Counted from the stretch's first letter, positions 9,715 to 17,409 are shown. The stretch is 64,000 nucleotides of DNA from Pseudomonas sp. ADAK13 (GCF_012935715.1 NZ_CP052860.1:2170001-2234000), one strand, 5' to 3'. Notes: generated from the letters alone by a model not told the origin. Translations and numbers: made by a program.

Positions 9715-10488
9715 ATGAAAAAACTACTGGTTGCTTTCGCCGCCGTTGCCGCGTTTTCCGTCCACGCCGCCGAAACCCTGACCGTGGCTGCGTCCCCGGT
9801 GCCTCACGCTGAAATCCTCGAATTCGTGAAGCCGGCCCTGGCCAAAGAAGGCGTGGACCTGCAAGTGAAAGTCTTCACCGACTATGTTCAGCCAAACGTA
9901 CAGGTGGCCGAAAAGCGCCTGGACGCCAACTTCTTCCAGCACCAGCCGTACCTGGATGAATTCAACAAAGCCAAGGGCACTCACCTGGTGAGCGTTGGCG
10001 CTGTGCACCTCGAGCCTCTGGGCGCTTACTCCAGCAAGTACAAAAAGCTGGAAGAACTGCCAAGCGGCGCCAACGTCGTGATTCCGAACGACGCCACCAA
10101 CGGTGGCCGTGCGCTGTTGCTGCTGGCCAAGCACAACCTGATCACCCTGAAGGACCCGACCAACATCCTCTCGACCATCAAGGACATCACCGGTAACCCG
10201 AAAAGCCTGAAATTCCGCGAACTGGAAGCCGCCACCCTGCCGCGCGTGCTGACCCAGGTCGACCTGGCGCTGATCAACACCAACTACGCGCTGGAAGCCA
10301 AGCTGGATCCGTCCAAGGACGCCCTGGTGATCGAAGGCAATGACTCGCCTTACGTGAACATCCTGGTGACCCGCGAAGACAACAAGGACTCGGATGCAGT
10401 GAAGAAGCTGGTTGCAGCCCTGCACACCCCGGAAGTGAAAGCGTTCATTCTCGAGAAGTACAAAGGCGCGATCCTGCCGGCGTTCTGA
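9715..10488 (+). CDS. metQ: Methionine-binding (NlpA-type) periplasmic protein
   Basis: A 257-residue NlpA/MetQ family protein. The signal peptide is MKKLLVAFAAVAAFSVHA; there is no lipobox cysteine, so it looks secreted rather than lipid-anchored. Family motifs include ASPVPHAEILEFVKPALAKEG, ANFFQHQPYLDEFN, VVIPNDATNGGRALLLL and LALINTNYALEA. It captures methionine for MetNI. A good ribosome site (AAGGAGCTTGTTGA) precedes the ATG. A REPIN follows. Confidence 0.94.
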   Translation: MKKLLVAFAAVAAFSVHAAETLTVAASPVPHAEILEFVKPALAKEGVDLQVKVFTDYVQPNVQVAEKRLDANFFQHQPYLDEFNKAKGTHLVSVGAVHLEPLGAYSSKYKKLEELPSGANVVIPNDATNGGRALLLLAKHNLITLKDPTNILSTIKDITGNPKSLKFRELEAATLPRVLTQVDLALINTNYALEAKLDPSKDALVIEGNDSPYVNILVTREDNKDSDAVKKLVAALHTPEVKAFILEKYKGAILPAF

Positions 10489-10529
10489 TCCAGAGCTGAA
10501 ACCCGATCTCCCAAACACTGGAGATCAAA

Positions 10530-10616
10530 TGTGGGAGCTGGCTTGCCTGCGATGGCATCGCTGCGGTGTATCAGTAACACCGCGCCGCCTGTATCGCAGG
10601 CAAGCCAGCTCCCACA
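10530..10616. repeat. REPIN between metQ and the Bro-N gene
   Basis: Two inverted REPs (TGTGGGAGCTGGCTTGCCTG.. and ..CAGGCAAGCCAGCTCCCACA) enclose a spacer with GGCATCGCTGCGGTGT / ACACCGCGCC, also partly paired. It lies between two convergent genes and probably ends both transcripts. Confidence 0.9.
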
Positions 10617-10626
10617 CTTTTAAGCG

Positions 10627-11088
10627 CTACATGCCCGGCAACACCTTGGGCATATCCCGCAGCCGGATCCACGGCTCATTGCGCCACCGCAGCACACTCA
10701 AACTCACCGTCGACCAGGCCAACCAACTCAGGGCCGGGCTTTCGCTTGCCTGCTGTTTGCCGCGCAGGGCCGGCACCACTTCGTGAGTCAGCCATTGGCG
10801 CAGGGCGCGGTTTTCCGGGCAGTAGTGATAGATCAACATCGCGTACACACCTGACTCGCTGAGCATCAACGTCGGCACAGCGTGACCGTGGGTGATCGCA
10901 GTTAATGTTTGCTGTTGGTCAGGATCGAGTTTGCGCAGTAAAGCTTCGTTGAGATGCAGGCCCATCAGGTGGCCAATGTCGCGGGCGCTGAACCAGGCTT
11001 GGGCATCGATGAGGATGGCGTGCAGTTGCTGGTGATGGCGGGTGAAGACTTCGGGGGTGCAGGGTGGGTCTGGGGTAAGCATTGTCAT
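10627..11088 (-). CDS. Bro-N domain protein, antirepressor-like
   Basis: A 153-residue protein with features of the BRO family N-terminal domain found in phage antirepressors: a FSARDIGHLMGL segment, then LLRKLDPDQQQTL, a LMLSESGVYAMLIYHYCPEN core, and RALRQWLTHEVVPALR, the classic W-L-T-x-E-V-x-P-x-[LI]-R ending of Bro-N. The ATG at 11086-11088 is chosen because AGGAG lies 7 bp upstream; an in-frame start 33 bp farther up has no such site. No phage genes are nearby. The leader carries a C4-like antisense RNA and its target (see those entries), which suggests control of the kind used for the phage P1 antirepressor. The target of this protein in the host is unknown. Confidence 0.75.
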   Translation of the reverse strand: MTMLTPDPPCTPEVFTRHHQQLHAILIDAQAWFSARDIGHLMGLHLNEALLRKLDPDQQQTLTAITHGHAVPTLMLSESGVYAMLIYHYCPENRALRQWLTHEVVPALRGKQQASESPALSWLAWSTVSLSVLRWRNEPWIRLRDMPKVLPGM

Positions 11089-11157
11089 GGCTTGGCTCCT
11101 AACGTATTGAGGGGCCGCCAAGCACTACTTCCACGTAATGGGTGGCGGCTGTACGCA

Positions 11158-11184
11158 GGTGTGGAAGACCGGGACGTTAGGCAC
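11158..11184 (-). promoter_or_regulatory. Target sites b2 and a2 for the C4-like antisense RNA
   Basis: On the minus strand the Bro-N leader contains GTGCCTAACG (11175-11184) and then CTTCCACACC (11158-11167). These are complementary, with one G-U pair, to two segments of the upstream RNA: CGTTAGGCGC (11267-11276) and GGTGTGGAAG (11286-11295). The nested order a1-b1-b2-a2 allows simultaneous pairing. b2 covers the stop codon of a 14-codon leader ORF. Confidence 0.7.
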
Positions 11185-11221
11185 CCGGCGCGCTCGAAAG
11201 CGCCCCGCGCACAACCACCAT
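11177..11221 (-). CDS. 14-residue leader ORF before the Bro-N gene
   Basis: ATG at 11219-11221 opens the short frame MVVVRGALSSAPGA and stops with TAA inside the b2 pairing site. No strong ribosome site is visible upstream (the sequence is T-rich). In phage P1 a small gene, icd, precedes ant and its translation is blocked by C4 RNA; this ORF stands in the equivalent place. Whether it is translated is unknown. Confidence 0.4.
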   Translation of the reverse strand: MVVVRGALSSAPGA

Positions 11222-11235
11222 AAAACACAGACGAT

Positions 11236-11264
11236 AAAAAGCGCCTGACTCTAGGTGGCGCTTT
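11236..11264 (-). terminator. Intrinsic terminator ending the C4-like RNA
   Basis: Minus-strand AAAGCGCC - 11-nt loop - GGCGCTTT followed by TT (five T in all from the stem end) is an 8-bp stem with a U-run. It would release a short RNA of about 85-90 nt ahead of the Bro-N leader, leaving read-through or processing to feed the gene. Confidence 0.7.
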
Positions 11265-11321
11265 GTGCGCCTAACGATATAAGGGCTTCCACACCCTGTC
11301 ACTGAATTTGCAGCGACAGGG
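11238..11321 (-). ncRNA. C4-like antisense RNA controlling the Bro-N gene
   Basis: Read on the minus strand, the order is: a strong hairpin (CCCTGTC..GACAGGG, 11294-11321), segment a1 GGTGTGGAAG (11286-11295), segment b1 CGTTAGGCGC (11267-11276), then a terminator. Both a1 and b1 pair with matching segments farther down the same transcript, ahead of the Bro-N start. This is the architecture of the C4 antisense RNA of phages P1/P7, which silences an antirepressor gene. The sequence pairing is seen directly; the regulatory effect is inferred. I could not test it against the Rfam C4 model. Confidence 0.7.
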
Positions 11322-11324
11322 CAC

Positions 11325-11353
11325 AGACTAGTCAGTCGACGCATGCCAAACAA
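11325..11353 (-). promoter_or_regulatory. Candidate sigma-70 promoter for the C4-like RNA
   Basis: Minus-strand TTGTTT (11348-11353), a 17-bp spacer and TAGTCT (11325-11330) stand just ahead of the first hairpin. Each hexamer keeps 4 of 6 consensus bases. Initiation would fall at about 11318-11320, at the hairpin edge. Confidence 0.4.
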
Positions 11354-11423
11354 GTTCGCGCCGACCGCTACACGTTGCGGGAAATATCCGACGACATAGC
11401 TTCAATGCCGTCCACACAACCAA

Positions 11424-11547
11424 TGTGGGTGCGGGCTTGCTGTGGTGAGCGGGCTTGCCCCGCGCTGGGCTGCGAAGCAGCCCCATCAATCTGTGGTGAA
11501 CCCGACGGGGGACAAGCCCCCTCACCACAGCAAGCCAGCTCCCACAT
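11424..11547. repeat. Composite REP element, 124 bp
   Basis: Outer REP arms (TGTGGGTGCGGGCTTGCTG.. and ..CAGCAAGCCAGCTCCCACA) enclose a second inverted pair (TGTGGTGAGCGGGCTTGCCC / GGACAAGCCCCCTCACCACA) and an inner GGGCTGCGAAGCAGCCC hairpin. This looks like one palindrome nested in another. It fills most of the space between the C4-like promoter region and sco. Confidence 0.85.
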
Positions 11548-11581
11548 TTGATTTTGTGTCGCCCAGGGAATTGTCGGAGGC

Positions 11582-12217
11582 TTATTTACGCTGCAACAAC
11601 CCCGGGAACTGCGCCACCAGCTTCTGGTTATTCAACGGCGCCCGGATAAACCCGCGTTGCGTCCCATCCGGCCCGATCAGCGCCAGGTTGCCGCTGTGGT
11701 CGACGGTGTAGTTGGGCTTGCTGGTGTCCGCTGGAATAAATGGAATGCTCACCGCGTTCGAAACCTTCTGCACATCCTCCACATTCGCGCCGGTCAGGCC
11801 TTCGAACTGCGGATCGAAGTAACCCAGGTACTGTTTAAGCTGCGCCGGGGTGTCGCGGTTGGGGTCGACGCTGACCAGGATCACCTGCAACTTGTCCACA
11901 ACGTCTTTCGGCAGCTCACTCTTGATCTGGCGCAGTTGGGCGAGGGTGGTCGGGCAGATGTCCGGGCAGAAGGTGTAGCCGAAGAACAACACGCTCCATT
12001 TGCCCTTCAGCTCATTGACCACCACCGGCTGGCCGTCCTGGTTGGTCATGGTCACGGGCGGCAGCTGGCGGCTTTGCGGCAACAGGATGATGCCCGCGTC
12101 GATCAAGGCCGTTGGGTCGCCCTGGCCTTTGCCACTCAGTACTTTGTTGACGGTCAGGCCCATGATCAACGCGACGATGGCCACCAGAATGAAGACAGTT
12201 TTTTGAGTTCGAGTCAT
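11582..12217 (-). CDS. SCO1/SenC copper chaperone for cytochrome oxidase
   Basis: A 211-residue membrane-anchored thioredoxin-fold protein. One N-terminal helix ([16 protein letters not shown]) is followed by the copper site CPDIC in [18 protein letters not shown] and the later histidine in [16 protein letters not shown], all three ligands of Sco proteins. It loads copper into the CuA centre of subunit II. It is the last gene of the cox assembly run; its ATG overlaps the cyoE stop by four bases (ATGA). PAO1 calls this gene senC. Confidence 0.93.
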   Translation of the reverse strand: MTRTQKTVFILVAIVALIMGLTVNKVLSGKGQGDPTALIDAGIILLPQSRQLPPVTMTNQDGQPVVVNELKGKWSVLFFGYTFCPDICPTTLAQLRQIKSELPKDVVDKLQVILVSVDPNRDTPAQLKQYLGYFDPQFEGLTGANVEDVQKVSNAVSIPFIPADTSKPNYTVDHSGNLALIGPDGTQRGFIRAPLNNQKLVAQFPGLLQRK

Positions 12218-13113
12218 AGGTTCAACAATAGGTAATGGTCTACGAGCAGGGCGATAAACAGCATGAACAGGTACCCAATAGAGTACTTGAAGGTGTTGAT
12301 CGCCGCGTGCGGCCGACTGCCACGGTACAGCACCCAGGCCCATTGCAGAAAGCGCCCGCCCAGAACCAGCGCACACACCAGGTACAGCACGCCGCTCATG
12401 TGGATGACATAGGGCATCAGGCTGACCGCCAGCAGGGCGAAGGTGTAGAGCAGGATATGCACCTTGGTGTAGTGCTCGCCGTGAGTCACGGGCAGCATCG
12501 GGATGTCGGCCTTGGCGTATTCCTCCTTGCGGTGAATCGCCAGGGCCCAGAAGTGCGGAGGCGTCCAGGCGAAGATGATCAGCACCAGCAGCAACGGCTC
12601 GGCACTGACGTGGCCAGTAACGGCGACCCAACCCAGCAACGGCGGCGCGGCGCCGGCAAGGCCACCGATGACGATGTTCTGCGGCGTGGCACGCTTGAGG
12701 AAGCCGGTGTAGATCACGGCGTAGCCCAACAGCGAAGCCAGGGTCAGCCACGCGGCCAGTGGGTTGGTAAACGCCAGCAGCAGCGCCAGCCCGGCCACCG
12801 CCAGCACCAGCGCGAAAACAAGGGCCGCTACAGGCGATACGCGCCCTTCCGCCAGCGGGCGTTTGTGGGTGCGCGCCATCAGCGCATCGATGCGCCGGTC
12901 CACCACATGGTTTACCGCCGCCGCACCACCGGCACACAGGGCGATTCCCAGATTGCCGAAAATCAGCACCGGCCACGGCACCCCGGCGCGGGTGGCGAGG
13001 AACATGCCCACCAGCGAGGTGATAAGCATCAGCACCACCACTTTTGGCTTGGTCAGCTCCAGGTAATCACGCCAGATCGCCTGGCTGTGACGCTCGCCGA
13101 TCAAGGTCGCCAT
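12214..13113 (-). CDS. cyoE: Protoheme IX farnesyltransferase (heme O synthase)
   Basis: A 299-residue UbiA-type prenyltransferase with about eight or nine membrane helices. The two Asp-rich motifs are visible: [20 protein letters not shown] (about residues 67-86) and the later [21 protein letters not shown]. It adds a farnesyl group to heme B, giving heme O, which CtaA converts to heme A. The gene overlaps ctaA by 13 bp and sco by 4 bp. A second copy usually sits with the bo3 oxidase genes elsewhere; this one (ctaB-type) serves the aa3 oxidase. Confidence 0.93.
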   Translation of the reverse strand: MATLIGERHSQAIWRDYLELTKPKVVVLMLITSLVGMFLATRAGVPWPVLIFGNLGIALCAGGAAAVNHVVDRRIDALMARTHKRPLAEGRVSPVAALVFALVLAVAGLALLLAFTNPLAAWLTLASLLGYAVIYTGFLKRATPQNIVIGGLAGAAPPLLGWVAVTGHVSAEPLLLVLIIFAWTPPHFWALAIHRKEEYAKADIPMLPVTHGEHYTKVHILLYTFALLAVSLMPYVIHMSGVLYLVCALVLGGRFLQWAWVLYRGSRPHAAINTFKYSIGYLFMLFIALLVDHYLLLNL

Positions 13114-14180
13114 GGCATCTCTCCTTTTATTGTTATGAGGCCCGACACGTGTTTACGCGGGCTGAAGCGCCAGCCGAACGGCAACTGATGCCGCACCCGG
13201 ACCAGGCTGGTACGGGCGTGGTAATTGACCAGCACCAGCGACAGCAGCAACGCCGCACCGCCGGCGTTATGGGCGACCGCCACCGGCAGCGGCAGGTGGA
13301 AATACACGTTGCTCAGCCCCAGGCATATTTGCGCCGCCAGGGCGATCAGCAACAGGCCAGCCAGGCGGGTCATACCGACCACCTTGAGCTGCCAGGCCAA
13401 GCCCAGCAGCACGACGGTGACCAGCAGCGCGCCAATCCGGTGGGTCAGGTGAATTGCCGTACGCGCGTCACTGTCCAGTTGCCCGCCGAGGTAATTAGGG
13501 CCGATATGCTGGGTCAAGTGGAAACCATTGGCGAAATCTGCCGCCGGCCACCATTGGCCGTGACAGGTCGGCAGGTCGATACAGGCCACCGCCGCATAGT
13601 TGGAGCTGACCCATCCACCCAGGGCAATCTGGCCGATCACCAGCACCAGCCCGGCCGTGGCCCAGTACTGCAAACGCCTGGGCACGATCAGCGCCGGCAA
13701 AACGCCGGACAGGCGCAGTGTCAGCAAGAACAGCAGGCTCAACGTCGCAAACCCGCCCAATAAATGCCCGGTGACCACCTGCGGCCAGAGCTTCAGCGTC
13801 ACCGTCCACATCCCGAACGCCGCCTGGGCAAACACCACCGCCAGCAGGAACAACGGCAGCTTCAACGGCTGCCCCGGATGATGCCGATGGGTCCAGGCGC
13901 GCGCTGCCAGCAGGACGATCAGCAACCCGAGGGTGCCGGCGAAATAGCGGTGGGTCATCTCGTTCCAGCCCTTGTCCGCCTCTACCGGCGCGTCCGGGTA
14001 ATGCAGTTCGGCATGGGCCAACTGGGCTTCGCTCTTCGGCACGCTGATAAAGCCGTAGCACCCCGGCCAATCCGGGCAACCGAGGCCCGCGTGGGTCAGG
14101 CGGGTATAGGCACCCAGCAGCACTACGATCAGCGCCAGCAGGGTGGCAAACAACGCGAGGCGAAATCCAGGTTTGGCCAT
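13101..14180 (-). CDS. ctaA: Heme A synthase (COX15/CtaA)
   Basis: A 359-residue protein with about eight membrane helices in two homologous four-helix halves. Conserved COX15 features include [23 protein letters not shown] near the N-terminus (shortened view: [15 protein letters not shown]), EMTHRYFAG with a heme-ligand His, [19 protein letters not shown] and [11 protein letters not shown]. It oxidises the methyl group of heme O to make heme A for subunit I. It is tightly packed with cyoE (overlap 13 bp) and lies 10 bp after the Sco-like gene. Confidence 0.92.
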   Translation of the reverse strand: MAKPGFRLALFATLLALIVVLLGAYTRLTHAGLGCPDWPGCYGFISVPKSEAQLAHAELHYPDAPVEADKGWNEMTHRYFAGTLGLLIVLLAARAWTHRHHPGQPLKLPLFLLAVVFAQAAFGMWTVTLKLWPQVVTGHLLGGFATLSLLFLLTLRLSGVLPALIVPRRLQYWATAGLVLVIGQIALGGWVSSNYAAVACIDLPTCHGQWWPAADFANGFHLTQHIGPNYLGGQLDSDARTAIHLTHRIGALLVTVVLLGLAWQLKVVGMTRLAGLLLIALAAQICLGLSNVYFHLPLPVAVAHNAGGAALLLSLVLVNYHARTSLVRVRHQLPFGWRFSPRKHVSGLITIKGEMPWRP

Positions 14181-14190
14181 GACGGTGTCC

Positions 14191-14790
14191 TTATCCGATG
14201 TTCGACAGTTTCAGCAGCAGGCGCAGGTCGTTGAGCAGGTCCCTGCCCTTGACCCGGGCGTCGTAGCGCAGCACCAGGTTGCCGTGGGGGTCGACGATCC
14301 ACAGCTGGGCATCGCCGCTGCCTTGAGCGGCGGCGTCTTTGTTGAAGGTCGAGAGGTCCAGGGAGTAGCGCTGCAGTTGCGGGTATTCGGCCTTGAGCTT
14401 GGCGTCGTAGGCGGTACTCACCGGCTGCGCGCTGGCCAGGGCGTGGCTGGCGCGGGAAGCATCACGGCCCAGGCCGATTTGCAGCTGGCGCGCCAGGTAC
14501 ACCAGTTGCTGGCAGTCAGCTGCGCAGGCAGTGGGCGCGGTGACCAGCAGTTGCCAGCGGTCTTCGTCGGCCTGTACGCCAATGTCGGCACGGGTCTGGC
14601 CATTGCCGATCATCTCGCCGTGGTAGCTGCGACTGTCCGGCACCCAGAACTGCAACTTGTACATAAAGGTGGCGAGCACCATTGGGCCGACCACCATCAG
14701 CAGGATCAGGATCAGTTGCCAGCGCCCCTTGCGCCGGTTGGGCGCTGCCGGCGCGTCAGACATGTTGAGTGGATTCATGGCCGCTCCCAT
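14191..14790 (-). CDS. Sco-like membrane-anchored protein of the cox cluster (PA0111-like)
   Basis: A 199-residue protein conserved in this position in Pseudomonas but usually left hypothetical. One membrane helix (LILILLMVVGPMVLATFMY, about residues 25-43) anchors a periplasmic domain. The domain reads like a thioredoxin fold: WQLLVTAPTACAADCQQL carries a C-x3-C pair at the place where Sco proteins have CPDIC, and LWIVDPHGNLVLRY resembles the LALIGPDG strand-turn. The Sco histidine ligand has no clear counterpart. The start at 14788-14790 has AAGGAG 8 bp upstream. The 5' end overlaps surf1 by 35 bp. A role in oxidase assembly is inferred from context. Confidence 0.75.
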   Translation of the reverse strand: MGAAMNPLNMSDAPAAPNRRKGRWQLILILLMVVGPMVLATFMYKLQFWVPDSRSYHGEMIGNGQTRADIGVQADEDRWQLLVTAPTACAADCQQLVYLARQLQIGLGRDASRASHALASAQPVSTAYDAKLKAEYPQLQRYSLDLSTFNKDAAAQGSGDAQLWIVDPHGNLVLRYDARVKGRDLLNDLRLLLKLSNIG

Positions 14791-15499
14791 GGCGCTTCTC
14801 CTTTTTTGTGTTGTGCCATCCGAGGTAGAGGTAAAGACCGAACAGCGCCACCGCCATGGCGAACCACTGCACGGCATAGCCCAGGTGTTTTTCCGGGCCC
14901 ATGGCGACCACAGGCCAGTTGGTTTCGTAGGTGGCCGGGCCCGCTTCAGCCCGCAGTTCATAGGCGAATCCGCTGCGGTCCAACTCGGTCCATAACGCTT
15001 CGGGATGCAGTGCAGTCAGCAATCGCGGCCACTTTGCGCCCGCCGGATCGGCGTGCAGCTGGAAGGTCTCGCCCGGGGCCACATAGACCCAGGCGTCGAC
15101 ATTCAGCGGTTGTTCGGGGGTAGTGAACACGGGCGGCGTGCGCCGGTCCGGCCAGGGCAGCCAGCCGCGGTTGAGCAGCAGCCACTGGCCGCTGGCCTGA
15201 TCATGGAACGGTTGCAGCAACTCGACACCGACCTTGCCGTCCCGAAAGCGGTTGTCCAGCAATACGCTGTGCTCGGCGTCGAACTGCCCGCGCAAGTGCA
15301 CGCGGCGGAAGGCCGGGTCTTCGGTGGCCTGCAGTTGCGTACTGCTCATGAGCTCGGCGGCGCGACGCTCGGCGTAGGTTTCCAGCAACGCCTGTTTTTC
15401 ATGGCCGCGCGACAGCTGCCAAAATCCGAGGGACACCAACAATGGCAGCAGCACAAGCACCACCAGCGTCGGCGCGATACCGGGGCGAAAGGGTTTCAT
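14756..15499 (-). CDS. SURF1 family cytochrome oxidase assembly protein
   Basis: A 247-residue SURF1/Shy1 protein: N-terminal helix (APTLVVLVLLPLLVSLGFWQL, with the family GFWQL.R motif), a periplasmic domain with LRGQFDAEHSVLLDNRFRDG and LLNRGWLPWP, and a second helix near the C-terminus (GYAVQWFAMAVALFGLYLYL). SURF1 assists insertion of heme A into subunit I. The start ATG at 15497-15499 begins the hydrophobic helix. It is the first gene of the surf1-Sco-like-ctaA-cyoE-sco run and is divergent from the DUF2909 gene. Confidence 0.9.
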   Translation of the reverse strand: MKPFRPGIAPTLVVLVLLPLLVSLGFWQLSRGHEKQALLETYAERRAAELMSSTQLQATEDPAFRRVHLRGQFDAEHSVLLDNRFRDGKVGVELLQPFHDQASGQWLLLNRGWLPWPDRRTPPVFTTPEQPLNVDAWVYVAPGETFQLHADPAGAKWPRLLTALHPEALWTELDRSGFAYELRAEAGPATYETNWPVVAMGPEKHLGYAVQWFAMAVALFGLYLYLGWHNTKKEKRHGSGHESTQHV

Positions 15500-15583
15500 G
15501 GCATTGCCGCAGAGGTCGGTGCTGCGCTGGCTATACTGAATCTCATTGCTCGCCCCCTCCAAAAAAGAGCCCCGGAGCCCACC

Positions 15584-15787
15584 ATGCTCAAAGCAGCCAT
15601 TGCCCTGATGCTGATTGCTACCGTCGTGAGCCTGTTCAGTGGCTTGTTCTTTCTGGTCAAGGACGAAGGCAACTCCAACCGCCTCGTCACTGCCTTGACC
15701 GTGCGTGTGGTGCTGGCCGTGATCACCCTGGGGTTGATCACCTGGGGGTTCTTCAGCGGCCAGCTGGTGTCTCATGCGCCGTGGTGA
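15584..15787 (+). CDS. Twin-transmembrane DUF2909 protein
   Basis: A 67-residue protein with two membrane helices (LKAAIALMLIATVVSLFSGLFF and VRVVLAVITLGLITWGFF) and a short charged loop (KDEGNSNRL). This is the DUF2909 pattern. It is encoded on the strand opposite to the cox genes, between coxC and surf1, as PA0109 is in PAO1. It may be a small accessory subunit or assembly factor; no function is known. CGGAG precedes the ATG. Confidence 0.82.
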   Translation: MLKAAIALMLIATVVSLFSGLFFLVKDEGNSNRLVTALTVRVVLAVITLGLITWGFFSGQLVSHAPW

Positions 15788-15793
15788 AACACC

Positions 15794-16681
15794 TCAAAGC
15801 ACGTAAACGAAGAAAAACAGCCCGATCCACACCACGTCCACAAAGTGCCAATACCAACTGGCCGCCTCGAACCCGAACTGGTGTTCGTTGTTGAAATGCC
15901 CTTTCAGGATGCGCATCAGCATCACAAACAAAATGATGGTGCCGATGGTCACGTGAGCACCGTGGAAGCCGGTGAGCATGAAGAAGGTCGCGCCATACAC
16001 ACCGGAGCCCAGGGTCAGGCCCAGCTCCTTATAGGCATGGATGTATTCCTCGGCCTGGAAGCCGAGAAACGCCCAACCCAGCAGCACGGTGATCGCCAGC
16101 CAGATCTTCAATGCGCCGCGATGGCCTTTGCGCAAGGCATGGTGGGCGATGGTGATGGTCACGCTGGAGCTGACCAGCAAGATCGTATTGACCAGCGGCA
16201 AGCCCCACGGGCTGATGGTGCCCTTGGGTGCGGGAAACAGTTTCGGGTCAGGATTGTTCAGCAGCGGCCAGGCAAATTCGAAGTTCGGCCACAGCATGTG
16301 TGCGATGCCCTTGTGGCCTTCGCCCGCCAGCCACGGCGCCGACATATGCCGCACATAAAACAGCGCACCGAAGAACGCGACGAAAAACATCACCTCGGAA
16401 AAGATGAACCAGGTCATGCCCCAGCGAAAGGAGCGGTCCATCTGCGAACTGTACAAACCGGCGCGGCTTTCCTTGATCACGGCGCCGAACCAGCCAAACA
16501 TCATGTAGGCCAACAGCAGGCCGCCGACGAAAAAGATCAGCGGGCCGTGGGATTCCGGGCGTGCGGCCTTCAGATCGTTGAACCAGGTAGCCAGCCCGAA
16601 CACCGTAATCAGCATGCCCAACGTGGCAATTATTGGCCATTTGCTTTGCGCTGGTACGTAGTACGTATCATGAGTCGACAT
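15794..16681 (-). CDS. coxC: Cytochrome c oxidase subunit III
   Basis: A 295-residue heme-copper oxidase subunit III with seven expected helices. Typical motifs include the tail of the cox3 helix bundle: FHGAHVTIGTIILFVML and FEAASWYWHFVDVVWIGLFFFVYVL at the C-terminus, plus RWGMTWFIFSEVMFFVAFFGA, which holds the conserved acidic residue. It is part of the aa3 terminal oxidase in the inner membrane. It is transcribed with cox11-coxA-coxB upstream. Confidence 0.95.
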   Translation of the reverse strand: MSTHDTYYVPAQSKWPIIATLGMLITVFGLATWFNDLKAARPESHGPLIFFVGGLLLAYMMFGWFGAVIKESRAGLYSSQMDRSFRWGMTWFIFSEVMFFVAFFGALFYVRHMSAPWLAGEGHKGIAHMLWPNFEFAWPLLNNPDPKLFPAPKGTISPWGLPLVNTILLVSSSVTITIAHHALRKGHRGALKIWLAITVLLGWAFLGFQAEEYIHAYKELGLTLGSGVYGATFFMLTGFHGAHVTIGTIILFVMLMRILKGHFNNEHQFGFEAASWYWHFVDVVWIGLFFFVYVL

Positions 16682-16716
16682 GTATTCGTTCTCCTAATCG
16701 AGCCCGCAAGCAACGC

Positions 16717-17268
16717 CTAGCCGCCGGTATGGACAGCCACGGGCGGTTGGCGCGCGGTGATATCGAACAGCGTGTACGCCAGGGTCAAATGCTTCACATC
16801 CTTCGGCATGTCGCGGTCGACAATGAAGCGCACCGGCATCTCTATGCGCTGACCTGGCTGCAGCACTTGCTGGGTGAAGCAAAAACACTCGGTCTTGTGG
16901 AAGTACATCGCCGCCTCGGCGGGCGAAATGCTCGGCACCGCCTGCGCCGTCATCGGCTTGTCGGTGGGGTTGTAGGCCACGAACAGCATCTCGGTGACCG
17001 CGCCAGGATTGACCACCACCTCGTCGGCCTTGGAGTGGAACTCCCAGACCATGTCGATGGCGTTGGTGGACAGGAATTGCACCCGCACCTGGCGCGTCGG
17101 GTCTACCACCTGCTCGCCTTCGTACTGCCCGGCGGTCTTGCCGTTGATGCCGAACGCCTTGCACATCACGTCGTAGATCGGCACCAGGGCAAAGCCGAAG
17201 GCGAACATCGCCACCACCAGGATCAGCAGCCGCGTGACCAGGCGCTTGATAGGCACGGACTCAAGCAT
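16717..17268 (-). CDS. Cytochrome c oxidase assembly protein Cox11 (CtaG)
   Basis: A 183-residue copper chaperone for the CuB site. An N-terminal helix (LLILVVAMFAFGFALVPIYDVMC) leads to a periplasmic immunoglobulin-like domain with the paired copper cysteines in KTECFCFTQQ and the acceptor motif VRFIVDRDMP. The ATG at 17266-17268 (MLESVPIKRL) is preferred because upstream codons translate a REP element and are not family sequence. It lies between coxA and coxC. Confidence 0.9.
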   Translation of the reverse strand: MLESVPIKRLVTRLLILVVAMFAFGFALVPIYDVMCKAFGINGKTAGQYEGEQVVDPTRQVRVQFLSTNAIDMVWEFHSKADEVVVNPGAVTEMLFVAYNPTDKPMTAQAVPSISPAEAAMYFHKTECFCFTQQVLQPGQRIEMPVRFIVDRDMPKDVKHLTLAYTLFDITARQPPVAVHTGG

Positions 17269-17308
17269 GGCGGCCACCTGCGAACGAATGTTCTGTGAAT
17301 AGCTTTTC

Positions 17309-17395
17309 TGTGGGAGCTGGCTTGCCTGCGATGCTGGCAACTCGGTCTTTCAGGTACACCGAGGTGATGCCATCGCAGGCAAGCCAGCTCCCACA
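17309..17395. repeat. REPIN inside the cox operon
   Basis: An inverted REP pair (TGTGGGAGCTGGCTTGCCTG ... GCAGGCAAGCCAGCTCCCAC) sits in the 141-bp space between coxA and cox11, which point the same way. It could form a stable mRNA hairpin downstream of coxA, stabilising coxBA mRNA or lowering read-through to cox11-coxC. Confidence 0.9.
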
Positions 17396-17409
17396 GGATA
17401 GGGAGGTGT

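Noticed and set aside
10500..11600. A prophage remnant around the Bro-N gene
   Set aside because: No integrase, repressor, structural or lysis gene is near; only the Bro-N gene and its RNA leader are present.
17269..17340. N-terminal extension of Cox11 through the REPIN
   Set aside because: The extra residues translate REP sequence, and the family N-terminus starts at 17268.
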